Part shown: in pieces, positions 13,901-28,300 of the stretch
Numbering within the stretch: position 1 is the stretch's first letter
How the letters are laid out: each line of letters begins with the position of its first letter
DNA from: Oasisia sp. SBJ-2009
Lineage: Eukaryota > Annelida > Polychaeta > Sabellida > Siboglinidae
NCBI GenBank assembly: GCA_964017155.1
Contig: OZ024862.1
Coordinates: 38,456,175-38,520,174, forward strand
Direction: 5' to 3'
DNA length: 64,000 bases
Made by a program: the position numbers and the translations under genes
Notes under the pieces: model-generated
What the model was told of the DNA's origin: nothing
The model's input: only the letters and a program-made list of their open reading frames with translations
Databases searched by the model: none

Positions 13901-14551
13901 TCTCATCCTTCAGCTATCTAGTTTTGGCACCAAGCAGAAGTTCAGCAAAGAGAGTATGTCACCCAACAGCACAAGGTTACGTACGTCTCTTAGTGTCGAT
14001 AACAAAACACAAACGTTCGCGACAAACCAAACAGAGGGCGGGAGTGCTGCCAAGTGTTCCTGCCACAGATATGGCGAACCGACTATCATACATCAACATC
14101 GTTCAATACTGCGACTCTTCATCATGCATTTGTGCAATGGCCTACGTGTGACGTTGAATGAAACACAACATCCCCGCAGTGTTTCGGTGCTTCCACACAG
14201 CCACAGTCTTGTGATCTGAGTATCTGTGAATCGAACAAATTATCCAAACTTGACTAACTGGTGTCATCACGACAAGTGTCTGCGAGATGACAGACAACGT
14301 TCATTCTCGTGTTGACACTTTCATGACATTTTATATGACGCACACGTCACGCGTGTACGTTGCCTCGACACACACGATGCAACTAAGTCTGCGTTGGTGC
14401 CGAGATACGTGATGCTGACATGGCTAAGATCGTTTTAAGTAGGCGAGTGATATCTGCTGTGATGATGGCGGCGTCTCATGGGTAGCCTTGACCTTGGCAG
14501 TGTGGCTGGATAGCCTGGCAGAGGATGGTTTGCTCGCTCCAACGGGCGCTG

Positions 14552-17500
14552 TCATTCTGAGTCCGACTTCATCCAGTACTTGAGATGGAAACACGCTGGT
14601 AACAAGAAAATGGAGCTTGTCAGAACATAAAATCAAGGATGTTATGGCAAATTTAAATTAAGTGCAAAAACTGATGGAACCGTATGTCATAAAATGACTG
14701 CTATTCCTGCAGTTGCTTCACTGTCTGATATGAATGTTCCAATAATTAATAAAAAATTATCATTGCATGGGATGATTTAATAACATTAATGTTTCATACT
14801 ACGTATAGGAGATCTTTGGCCTGAAGGACTAAAAAGGTAAGTTCTTATATAACGCAGTATCCAATTCTCAGGATTGCTCAAAGTGCTTCAAAGTTTACTC
14901 CCTGACAGACCTGTTCAACTGAACCCCATCTCGGCTTCTCTGGGAAAGACAGCCATGCTGCAATTAATGCGTGAAGCCTATTCGTACATAGAAACTGGTA
15001 TTGCCAAATCATTATTTATATAGCTGAGTGAACTGGAACTATGTAGAGTGACAAATAAATGGCCCATGGTTTGACATAGCATTACAGGATTCGAACCTGA
15101 GTTTTCTTAGTGAAGAGTGCTAGTGTTAATACAAAATTTACCATAACGTTGTTACACATGTGGATCTCGATGTCTTATTGCATATCTAAAAATACCAATT
15201 GGGGCAGATTATTTAAAATGAATCTAACCAGTAACATTTCACTAGCCTGTCTCAAGACAAGAGTTGTGAGGTTGTTACTTTCTACGGTACAAAAATTACT
15301 GGGGACACGATGACATTCTGCTCTTACCGATATGCGAGATGCGGTCCATCGTCGACTCCTTGCAGGTGGAGCCACGGTGCCCTGCATTGCCGCAATTACA
15401 ACACATCGCCTTCTTGTTGGCCTTGCTATTGGCTGCCCCCATCTGGTGCGCCGCCTGGTGGTTCGACAGCGGCATCGTCGGGTTCGCTGCGACGTACTGC
15501 ACACAACTCACAAACACTGGCTGCTGCGGTGTGCTGCCCTGGCTGCCAGCGCTGCCACTAGGTGGCAGCACTGATGCATAGTTCGCCTGGTTTGTGTAGA
15601 GGACGTCGGGCGAGAAGCCGTTGGGGAGATTGTAGGAGGGGTGCACCTGCAGGTAGGACATGCTGGGGTTGATGAGACCGTTGGAGGTGGCGGGGGGTAT
15701 ATACCCCATTTGGTACGCCCCCTGGTAGATGGCGCCGTGCGGCCACATCGGGTGGTAGCTGTACTGGTAGCTAGAGGTCACCACCGGCATCTGCTGGGCG
15801 CACGACGAACACGAGCACGGCGGTGCGGCACCGGTGTCGCCCCCGGTGTTCGCGTTGGTCGTCGGCACGCGGGGCCCGGGCGAGCCAGAGGGCGCCGGTG
15901 ACTGCGTAGGGGTGAGCGAGACAGTCGGGTACGACATGGGGCTGTTGAACCCCGGCCGGCTGTAGCTGACAGTGTTACTGTTGCACGAGCTGCTCGCAGT
16001 GTGGTACATCATGTACGACACGGTGCTCGCCTCCGACACACTGCTCACAGACGCACCCTTGATCTCATATGCAATACCAGGGGGCACCACCGCCTCTGGC
16101 GGCGCCACCTGGAGGCTGTTTGGTCGTGGCGGCATGTTTGACGCGATCATCTGTGAGTTGACGCCGGGATGATAGATCATCTGGGGCCTCGGCTTGTTGC
16201 TGTCGGCCGTTGCCGTGGCAACGCTCATCGTCGTGGTAACGGCGCTGGTCGAAGTCGTACAGCCGCAGCCGGTCAACACAATGTTGCTGGGCATGTTCAT
16301 CTTTCCATCCGTCGCCAGACTCGGCCACGAGGTGCCGCCACTAGCGATAGTGTTCCCGCAACTGACCAGCGTCGCCGTTGTTGTCTTCGGTACGTAGCTG
16401 CTCATCGGTTTCGCGCCCGGTTGCCGTGGCGACCGCATCATGTGCGGGGGAGGCATCCGGGTGGACGGGAACATCCCCTGGGAGATGTGGGGCTGGCAGA
16501 ACGGGTGTGTCTCGATGGTCGTGGGGCCGAGGGGTCTCACGCCGGCCGGGAAAGGCAGCACGGGCATGTCGAGCGACTGACGAATGTCGACCGGAGCGTT
16601 GTGTACGAAGCTGCTGTTGATCGCTTGAGGGTGCGGCATGTGCATGTGCGGTGGCATGTGGTACGTTGTAGGTGGCGCCGGTGGTCGCGACGAGATGTAC
16701 GATGTGGAGAGTCTTCGGGCGCCGCCGAGGTCGCTCGCCGACATGCTCATTGTAGGGGGCGTTACCGAGGCGGTCTGGTGCAGAGCTTCGTGACTCGAGT
16801 ACGATCGGGGCCACGTGTTTCCCTTCGCAACGGCTGGCTGCTCAGGCTCTGCATGATACAAACGTTTAATATGAGACAACAGAATGAGTTGTGTCAGACG
16901 TCTAATTGTAACCATGCTGCCATGTATGTATGGTGTGTATGTCTACGACCCCTCAGATTAAAGTACTTTATTGTAAAAGTGTTACTGGTTTAAACGTGCA
17001 TACTGTATGCCATATGGATGTAAATCGCCTGTTTACTACATTGTGTGTATTTTCTACGTCTGATCCGAGATCTGACCAGTCAAGAAGAGAGACTGCTTTT
17101 AAAATTTACGTCATAACAAACGCCATACACAATTATCATCTGTGTCTGTGTTTTGACATTTTCAATAGTTCTACACATTAGGCAGACCTGAACAACCACG
17201 TAGTTAATGGCTTCATCCTTACGTAAATTCAAATGTCTGATTTGAGACAGCGTAAATCTAGACAAGGAATAAGAAAATTTAAAACCTACCCCACACTACA
17301 GATGTATTCCTACTTACATATTGTCATCATGAGTTATACTCCAAATAACTGATTGTACGGTGATTGTCTTAAACTGTCTAGAACCAATCACTAGTGGATG
17401 ACCGATACTGCATGTTTACTGGTTTCAGAAACACCGAATGGTGAAAATATTACTATTATAAAACATAATACTGTCAGATAACTTTAATGATGATATAAGA

Positions 17501-19134
17501 TTGATGGGATTAAATAGTGTGCTTTAATAGCTTCAATCAAAAAGTAAATTTTCTGCGAGCCTGCCCCTTTCGCCCAACTATCTACCGAGTGGCGGCGGAG
17601 ACGAACCTTTCTCTGCGGCGTCACCAGGTGTCACTGCTGGTGTTGGACTGACGGGAGGACTCCCGACCTCCGAGCACATCGACGCTGCCGAACTGTCGAC
17701 ACTGCTCACATAACTCAGGCTGCTAGACAGCTCGGGCATCGTCACTAGCAGCGGCATATTTGGGGGGACCGCGTCACTTGGCAAAGACGACACGGCAATC
17801 GTACAGCTGCTGTTGCTGCCGCTACTCACTGTGCCGCTACCCGGGGTGCTGCCCGGCATGATGATGCCATTTGGCGGGGACCGTTGCATCATAAACTCGC
17901 TGGAAATAATCAACAGAGTCCTGTAATTAATAATGTGGGGACTGAAATTTGCTCATTAGTAAGACATACATAGATATGACATTTACGGAACGAAATAGGA
18001 ATACAGGTAATATATTTATGAACAAAATTATTTGTATTTTTTATTCAGTAAATGTTTAATGTTATGCTTTGATTGATGATTTTACTTTTGCTTGGTAACA
18101 TTCTTAGTATGTACTAAAATTACTATTCATGGTCAAACCTTTCATAAGCCATTTACATCAATCAAACAGTACGAACAAAAGGAAAACCTGAAAAATAAAA
18201 AATATATAGTTATAAACACAATTTTATATGCACAAATAGAAAACTAAAATGCTGTGGGAATGACTGTAAAGAACATGTGAAATAATATTTAGTTGTCTGC
18301 AAAATTGTCAGTTCAGCAGAATAGTATAAATAGTGTAGTTGCTGGACATCACAGGTCAACATTGCTCCAAAACTTCCTCCTGCAACGCAAGCAGACCCTG
18401 AGTGAGTTGTTTCACTTGCATCCAACACGTCTGCATTTACTTGAGAACACAACCGTGTCATCTCAGCACGGTCCCAGATCGTCAGTCGGACAAAACCGTA
18501 TGCTGCTCACCGTAACGTTGGGACTTGGCATCGGAACTTTTTGCGGGCGCCCGCAGTCAAACCCTCCTGCTCCAGAACTTCATCCGTCAGATTCACCATC
18601 TGTAGCCAGAGAACAGGGCTTTATGTACTGTCTAGTAACCCATGCCTTTGTTGTAAACAATTTCATTTCTGTTACACGTAACTGACACATGAACAATAGC
18701 TTAATATTGGATAGTCGACAAATTTTTCTAGATTGTGTATATTTCTCCTTGGGCAGATTCGGTGACAGCTTTTTCAGTCTAGTTTATAAAACACATGATT
18801 CCCATATTTGGGAGATTTTACGATGCCCAGGTGAATGAATTTATGCATCCATTCATAAAGTCTAGACCGCCAGATATGCGGTATCAAAAGAAAGCTCTGT
18901 GAGTGGCCAATCCGAACCATGGTTTCAAATCCAAAGTTCTGATTTTCATAGGAACAGTACAGTAGAGGATTTTTTGTGGTCAGCTGCAGGATTAAATTTA
19001 TTAAAGAATCTACTCTCATCATTAGTTCTTTTAACTGTTCAAAGCCAAATATTGGACCAACATTTAGTTCCCCATGTGCATATTTGTTCTGTCACAACAT
19101 ACTTTCTGGGAAACAGAGTGGGGGGAGAGAGAGA

Positions 19135-19195
<61 letters not shown>

Positions 19196-19212
19196 GGAGA
19201 GAGAGAGGGAGA

Positions 19213-19261
<49 letters not shown>

Positions 19262-19286
19262 GGAGAGAGGGAGAGAGAGAGGGAGA

Positions 19287-19372
<86 letters not shown>

Positions 19373-22300
19373 GAGAGAGAGGGAGAGAGGGAGAGAGGGA
19401 GAGAGGGAGAGAGAGTGGGGAGACAGAGGGGGAAGGGGGAGACAGAGGGGGAAGGGGGGAGGGAGAGAGTTGGGAAAGACAGCATGGAAAGTTGACGGCA
19501 CCAAACACAGAAACTCATCCATAGCAGTTTCACACACTCACACAAAGATTCTCGTCTCGCAAACCATTTCAATTCATCCCCTCGCAAGAATGAAACAAGC
19601 TTACAGTTTCCCTGGCACTTTTACCACCAAAACTATACACATAGCAGCTGCACAAACAAACTAGCACATTGTAGTAGCTACTTGGCTGTTTGGCTTTGTG
19701 GGAAAAACACTGAAACAAATTTAATTGATGAGGCAAATTATGAGAGAGTTAAAGAGCTACCCACCTCTTCTAGCGAGTATCTACTCAGACTCCCGGTGTA
19801 CTTGTGCAAGCGAATCTTCTTGAGCCAGTCAGTGACACTAGGGGTCACTGGACAGCCTCCACTGCCAGAGCATGCACTGCCGCTGCAGTCGCCGAGGTGA
19901 CACGTTGACGATGTCGATGGTGATGCATACGGCGACGACAGGGGCGACAACTGTGGGGAGCTCATGGGCGACGCTGGCTGAATCGCCGTAACAACGGGTG
20001 TCATGGTAGCGGTTGTCACGGCAACGGATGAACTGAGGGTGGCTCCAACCGAGTGGTTCACCGATGTTGCGCTGCTTGGGTACCTGGAGAAGGTACAATT
20101 ACGTTAGTCCACCTAGCAGCACATTGATGACCAACTGCACTTTAACCACCCAAATTTGGCCCGATATGCAGGAATTTACATCAAAATATAGGAATAAATA
20201 ATACCTCAATACTTTACATACCACTGCATTATTCTCGCTACTGCTATTATGACCAATGCTAATTAGAAAGTTTCAACATTACGTAAGAAAATGTGTCGAT
20301 TTTGACAGTCTGTTTATGGTATGGTATGACCAGTTATTCCACAATCACCATTCATAAACTGAATTTAGCAACAACAAAATCCATGTAATGATGAATAGTA
20401 AGCATCCTCCATGTCTACACAGTTATGAGGAAGTCATAGAAATTAGGAGAACAATTAGAAATTGTAAAAGATATACAGGAAATACTGGAAGATGAAAGGG
20501 CACAGGGCCTCCTGAACTTGTAGTCACACATAACAGAGAGCAAGAGAGACATGCAGGCAGAAGTACCTATAGTTGATGGGTGAGTTGATCCCGTGGGCTG
20601 CTGGGATAGCTGCCCTTGGAGACGACAGACTCGCCTGGCCTGAAACACAAACGGCAACATACATTAATAATTGCTCTACATATACAATGTGATAAATTGG
20701 AGGAAAATGCAAATGCCCAAGTTTTTCTCTTATCTCTTTCTCCCAGATACTGGACAGGGCCCTTTGCAGGGCGTTTTAACGTCCAATGAGAATTTGTGAA
20801 TCCACTACAGGTTACACATTTACCCCCTGTGTGGGGTCTTTTACTTCCCCTGGCATAGACACCAGATAGAAGTTCCCACTCTACTAGGTGAAACCAAAAA
20901 TCTGTAAATAAATCTACATACCACCCAAATCGGATGTCATTCAGTTCGTACATGGAAAACTGAGAGCTATATGATTGGACACACAGAATGACAGACGTAT
21001 GACAGATACCCACTATAAAAATAAATACTGGATTACACTAAATTTCCAATGGGAAACTGTTATTTAAGCTGGACAGTGGTTTTACTTGGCAGTTGGCATG
21101 CCATATTTACAGTCCCTGGAACTGCTAGTCTGTTAGCACATTGTACGTACACGGCGCCTTTCTGGCCGGGGTGCAGGGGGCGTGACCTTTGAAGAGGCCA
21201 TGAGAGCGCAGTGGACTGCTGCTGCTACTGGTGCTGTCAGCACTGCACTGGTCCTCATCCACACCTACAACACAGTCTCTCATTGTTGACAACACACCAA
21301 CAGTCTCTCATTTCTTATAACACACCAACAGTCTCTCATTTCTGACAACACACCAACAGTCTCTCATTTCTGACAACACATCAACAGTCTGTCATTGCTG
21401 ACAACACACCAACAGTCTCTCACTGCTGACAACACACCAACAGTCTCTCACTGCTGACAACACACCAACAGTCTCTCACTGCTGACAACACACCAACAGT
21501 CTCTCATTTCTTATAACACACCAACAGTCTTTCATTGCTGACAACACACCAACAGTCTCTCACTGCTGACAACACACCAACAGTCTCTCACTGCTGACAA
21601 CACACCAACAGTCTCTCATTTCTTATAACACACCAACAGTCTCTCACTGCTGACAACACACCAACAGTCTCTCATTTCTTATAACACACCAACAGTCTCT
21701 CACTACTGACAACACACCAACAGTCTCTCATTTCTTATAACATACCAACAGTCTCTCACTGCTGACAACACACCAACAGTCTCTCATTTCTTATAACACA
21801 CCAACAGTCTCTCTCTGCTGACAACACACCAACAGTCTCTCACTACTGACAACACACCAACAGTCTCTCATTTCTTATAACACACCAACAGTCTCTCATT
21901 GCTGACAACACACCAACAGTCTCTCATTGCAGACAACACACCAACAGTCTCTCATTTCTTATATCACACCAACAGTCTTTCATTGCTGACAACACACCAG
22001 GTGTCTCTTTTTGGTCCAAGTCTCTTATTACTCACTAGCTCCAGTCCGTGATGATGCCAGACTGTGGCTGGAAGGTGATGACGACCGCATCATGCCTCCA
22101 GGGGGCAGCACTGATGGTGACATGATGACAGTCGACACCAGTGACAGCGGTGGCATGCGGAAGAATCCAGTCATGTGATTGCACTGGATGATATGCTCCG
22201 GCAGATACGAAAGTTGTCTGAAACAGGGCAAACAAAACACTTACAAAGTGTGTGTAAGTTAAATATTCTGACACCTACACCAGTAGTTAGTCCACAGTGT

Positions 22301-25300
22301 AATCAAACTGTTTATTGACAAACTAGCATGCAAATACATTATATATATGGTGTCTACATATATGTATATGTATATATATATATACATATATATACACACC
22401 ATCTAATTAGTGTGTATATGTGTGCATACATGTTTTCTTCTCCAATGCCTTGTACAAATATATTGGATTAATCTTATGAAATAAAAATAACACCTGTACA
22501 TATTTGTCCTGTTAAAAGGGCGTAACGATTTATAGTTCATTCCAGACAATTGATGAACATAGATGAATTGACTGTTCAAAATTGTTTGCCTTTTTCTGTG
22601 CCTGGTTTGAGGAGCACTGATCAGTTAGGTATGACTACATAAATAAAAGAAAGTTAAACAAATTACAAATACCCATGAAACCAATTTTATACATGCACCA
22701 CCATCCAGAGAATGGTCATCTGATAAGGCTTTTATTATCTGTTTGCACTGATATTTTCATACGCACTTTGCAAACATGTTATAGCACATATAAATATTTT
22801 CAGGATTTAGAGAAACTACATGTAAACGTTTTGTACCTGATGTACTTGTGAATTTGCTCGGTGAGTTCTTTGCGGCTGTGAGACGATCCCTTATCTGTCA
22901 GTGTGAAACACAAGATTGCATTACCATCACCAGTTGAACTGGTAGCAAAGTCTGCACGCATGGCTGTTTCTTTCCTGAATGAACTGATTACATCCAGAAA
23001 AAGTAAACACTAGCCAGAGCATAGTATCTGCATCCTATATAGCACCAAAAACATGCATTGAATTAGAAACAAGTTTATCTACTGTGAAAACACAGCAAAA
23101 TGTCTCTTGCATAAAGAATAACATGCTCTGAAACTGGCATAATTATAGTAAAACATATATACATAACGTTGTTACTTTAAAATGTAACTGTTACATAAAA
23201 TCAGGCCCTATAGAAATTTGCCAACACAAGGGTATATGGGTATTCCATTCCCGTAAAATGTCTGAGTACTGAGGTTTTTGGCTATGGGAATACGGATTAA
23301 TCAAGTTGCACAGTGTACGTACGTGTCATGAAAGTTGCTACAAGAAGGGTAACTCACGTTGGGGCAGAAATGGGATGTGTCGCTCCTGGCGGTGTGCTCC
23401 CGAGTCCTTAGGGAAGAGCCGGATGAGCTACAGCAACAGAAGCAGGTCAGTCGGATTAGATGAGTCGCTCAGAACAACAACAACAACATTCATTGAACTA
23501 TTAACACGATTACCCAGACACTGCACTGTGTGGCACTGCAGAAAAAACACCACGTTCACGAGTATTGCTATCGGTGAAGGAATACAAATGGTGTTTTAGC
23601 CTCGTGGTGTGGCAATACAACAGCTGTGTGCTGTTAAACAATATATATAAGAAAGGCATGTTTACCATTGTTGCGTCCAAACTACAAACTGTAAAAAATT
23701 AATAACATTGCATTCGGAATGGTTTTTCAGATTGGTTCATCCATTGTGCTTTTCTAATAGTAATCATTTCAGTATTAAAACTTATCAATTCAACAACTAC
23801 ACAAGATAACTGAACACTAATCTTTTATGGACATTTGGGTGGTATCCAAATGGCATGTTGGCATGTTAGTTGGCTTAGGTTTTTATTTCCCTTTCTTGAA
23901 AGACATCTGTCCTTTTTCATACTTATGACAACTGCAGATTCTGTACTACTATCATAGAATTCCTATTCACACTATGACCAACTCAGTTGATATAACTCAT
24001 AGTGCAAAGTAATATTCATACTCTGCTATGTGAATATTTCCTTGGATCAACAAGAAAAACGAGTGAATAATGTAATAATTAACAAAATAATCTTAGCACC
24101 TTCCAGGAAGCAAACTGACAAATTGATAACAATCTTGCAATTCCAGATTTATGCTATCTGCCTCACTCTAAATGTTGAGAGAATATTCTCTAAAAACAGC
24201 AGCCCATCTGCGTGTTACACTGATATCCCTCGTCCATTCTATGACATTGGAGATAAAGTATGAATTTAATTTCCCACAAGGCTTCCCCGGGATAGTGTCA
24301 TGCATATGTCAGTAGTTACAGTGAGCTTCATAAAAGAAAAGTATCACACACTGGCAGGCCCTGGCATGAACTATGGCAGGGAAGATGTAATAACATAATC
24401 ATCATAAAAATGAACACTTTCAATCGTGTTAAATGCCAGTGGCACACATAACGAAATGTCTTAATTCCGTTTCAACTAGAGAAAAATCAATGCCCAAGAG
24501 CTTGTGTATTTTACACTTACAGCATACCATGAATAAAACACATGATCACAGTGAAATTGCCTTGGTGATCATACCAAGACTTTTATGTTATACTACTTGA
24601 AGTGAGAGTTATTACACCTTTTAACTGGAAACTTCAATGGATACTTAGAACTGATGCTTCAGCCAGACTGGATAACCAGTAGGTTATGAGTTACATTATG
24701 GATCTATTCTGAACAAGTCAGCGTTAATTACAATAAATCTTTCTCATTCATTGGCGACTCAGACACTTGAATTGATCAATCAGACCTCACTAATGCCTTT
24801 GATGTATAATTAATGTAATATCATTAAGGGTCCTTCCTCAATTTTATTGTTTGCTCGTCTTGTTTCAAAATTATTTCATCACAAATCTTACCAACCAAGT
24901 TACAACAATGACCTGCAAGCTCATTTAGCCACTTACAAAATATTTTTGCTGAAAGCATAAGAGAGACATATGTTACAGTCATCAAGAATTAAGTGAAAAA
25001 AAAAAATTACCTCAGTTCCGTATACTATATGATTCATACTTTTGCAAATTACCCTCAAATGACCAAAGTACTTTTTTGATTAGATATTTTAACAACATTT
25101 GCTCATTCATTACACCAACTGTAGATTTAATTATTTAAACGTTCATGCCCTACATAATATTATTATAATATAATGTATATCAGTATACCTAATTTCAGAT
25201 GGACTAAATGGCTGGAGTGTAGAGTCTGGACATTACACATTCAGAAATGCCAATAAGGCTACTAAACTGCTGTTATGTCACTTCATTAGATATGTATTAG

Positions 25301-28300
25301 TACCAGTTATTCATGATATAATGATACATGCCATATGTATAAGATAATTAAGGACAAATGTACAACTATAATCAAGTGAACACATGTGTGTGGAGGGGTA
25401 TGCTAATGATTTCCTCCTCATTTTCAAGGATTAACCGATGACCCTTTGGAGGACAATAAATGCCACTGGTTGAGGGATTCTAATGGCTTTTGTGTGAGAT
25501 CAACAACAATCCACTGTTAAATGAAACAAAAACACTGTATGCTTGAATTCAGTTTTGTTTACCATAGACATGTAATTACTTGTACATTTTATAGTATACT
25601 AATTTATTAATATGTCATACACAGCAAGTATCTGTAAATTATTACTAATAAATACTTTATTAAAAAAGTTGTTTAAAAATGTTTAAATATTTAAATTTGA
25701 TCAAACTTTGATAATACATTTTTGGGTAATAAATTTACATATTTAGCCAAAAAAGGCTATTTACACAATATCGTGAATTAATACTACAGATGCAGTGAAA
25801 ATTTTATTTAAATCGAACCAGAATTTATTTGCATTTATGCCACTCATGTATAGCACATGATTCGATCACAACACAATCTCTCGATTTAATAGAATTCAAT
25901 AGCAGGTATATATTTCCATTAATCTGGCCTTGAGAAGGTTAAAAACGGTAAAATATATGAGAAATAAGCATTTCCAATTGACAGGTTTTTTATATTTCTA
26001 CATTGTAAGCTGCCGTAAACCTGACAGCTCTGCTTGACTTCAACAATTGATCACAGTCCACATAACAGTAATTGATCTCCATGTTAATCCGGTCTCCAGG
26101 TCTTCATCGTGGCCATACGTACCTCAGTGTGGAAGTTGCGTAGTTCCTCGTAGGTGCGTGTGGTTTCTGTCACTTCTCCATTTGACCATGTCACCTAAAT
26201 TACACACAGCACCGTATCATATTCATAGTCACAAACACACTTAAAACAGTTACACACTCAACATGATTTACCATTACAACGAATACCAAATGTTCTGTAT
26301 ATTTTGACCGGGAGAATTGCACCAGCGAAATGTATGTGCGGGTTGATAGCAGTGAATGTAAAATTGTAAATGCATCATACCTGTAAAACTTGGGATTACT
26401 ATTAAAAGAAATCTAAATCAGTTTGCAGTAGTAACACAATGACTCAGTTTCTCGTGATTTGTTTACATTCTGAGTAGCAGTAGCTAACTAAATTATAACA
26501 AGTGTGCCACTGCTCCAGATTCTCACATTTCAAAACAAATTCACATCTCCAGAAATTCACCACAATGCCAGACAAGTTCATTTCATTGACTCTAGACTAG
26601 AACACCAGATAAGTTCACTATGGGACTAGATAAATATATCATGGCTAAAGACAACATTTACCATACAGCTCCAGACATGTTCACCATAGCCTAGAGGCAA
26701 GACATGTTCACCACAGCTCAGAGTCTACACAAGTTCACCATGGCAACATACATAGACAGACTTGTTCACCATGACTACAGACGAGTTCACCATGGCAACA
26801 TACATGATCACCATGGCAACATACATAGGCTGACTTGTTCACCATGACTACAGACGAGTTCATCATGGCAACATACATGTTCACCATGGCAACAGACATG
26901 TTGACCATGGCAACAGACATGTTCACCATGGCAACAGACATGTTCACCATGCCATACCACCATATACGTTCACCATGGCACCCCACAGTATGATGGCACT
27001 AGTCACCAGGCACCAGATAAGTTCACCACGACACCAGACAAGTTCACCACGACACCAGACAAGTTCACTACAGCCCTTTCAACTCTGCTCGTCACATCCA
27101 CAAGTTTGAATAATTTCCTCATATTCATAACCAACACCAGTACATTAATGTAGTTACGCAAGACGGCGAGTTCATATTTGCATATTTCATACCGTGTCCT
27201 TTGTCAATGTCACATACCTGTATGTGAAACTCGTGTTCTCTGTTGACATGTCGCTGGGGCGACCCTTTCAGTTCAAGGCTTTTCACGTACACTGCAATCA
27301 AACAGACAGTTTTTACACAATGCCTCTCAATAGAACAGCATGAAACGAACTCATTACACACAAGATCTCTATAGCACCATTAATACGGCGGTTATTCAGG
27401 AGCAATCAAGTCCAAATTGATCTAAAATGCAAAGTTACAAGTATTTTTGGTTGCCTAACTAGGCATAACAAAACGTGCACTTGCACACTGTCTTAAATGT
27501 TTTTTTGTAATCTGAAGAACATCTGCAGTTTTTATTAATTTTATTTGATGTAAAGGCAGTGAGTTTTTTTATGTCTGCTCGCTGCACATTTGGAAATCGA
27601 TAAACAATTCCTTATACACACGCACGCACGCACGCACACACGGATGCATGCACGCACGCACGCACGGATGCATGCACGCACTCACGCACAAGTATCAAAT
27701 TCACAGAAAGCCACATGCATATAGTTGAAACAGATAACAATGATGGATCAATTCTCTTGAGGCACACTTGTGAAACAATACATTGGTTCATCTGATGGCA
27801 TGTAACGTTGACTTCACTGCTTTGCCTATTTTAGTCTGCTATGCACAAAGTCAAATGTTTCTCAAATGTTTTACTGTTAAAGCACCTTTTACAAACTGTC
27901 ACCATGTTTGTGCAGACCAAACATCACTGGCAAAGCACTAAGAACCACTGGAAAAACCCAGTAAGTAGAGCTCTATACTATGGCATTCGTCTGTCGTGAA
28001 ATGAAGCTGATCATATTTTTAATCTTTGTCCCGGGCAGGTTCTAAGCCCTACTTAGTGGAAAAACCCAGTAAATAATAGTTCTGCACACTGACATACTGT
28101 ACGAGCCATGGTATGAAACTGACACACGCCTAGTCATATACGAGACAAGAGTACAAGAGTACAGCAGTGGTGAATGTCAGCATATACAAAGTGACAAAAG
28201 AACTGTGAATTTTAGCAGTGTTTTTAAACAACTCCCTGACAACTGAGCCGCTAACTACAGCCTGTAGACAGGTGCTTAGTCACATGATAGTGCAAAGCGT

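Larger units (their letters stand above)
10212..14551. other. Convergent 3' UTR spacer between NOB1 and ZCCHC14-like gene
   Basis: Two transcription units run towards each other here. From the left, NOB1 plausibly ends after 10852. From the right, the ZCCHC14-like transcript plausibly extends to the TTTATT (AATAAA on minus) cluster at 10948-10960, giving a long 3' UTR of about 3.6 kb. The short frames in 11100-14220 have no recognisable domains and no coding-like composition; I read the stretch as UTR. Confidence 0.5.

Noticed and set aside
16169..16993. 274-codon plus-strand open frame
   Set aside because: It is antisense to ZCCHC14 exon 13, whose minus-strand frame has correct splice sites and the CCHC knuckle; GC-rich exons give shadow frames.
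19039..19664. Long Arg/Glu and Ser/Leu/Pro open frames on both strands
   Set aside because: They are translations of a GA/CT microsatellite in an intron.
21268..21998. Regular 28-bp repeats resembling a CRISPR array
   Set aside because: There are no unique spacers; the whole unit repeats head to tail with point variants, it fills a eukaryotic intron, and no cas genes are near.
26735..26986. Repetitive MVNMSVA protein on the minus strand
   Set aside because: It is a translation of the 21-bp intronic minisatellite.
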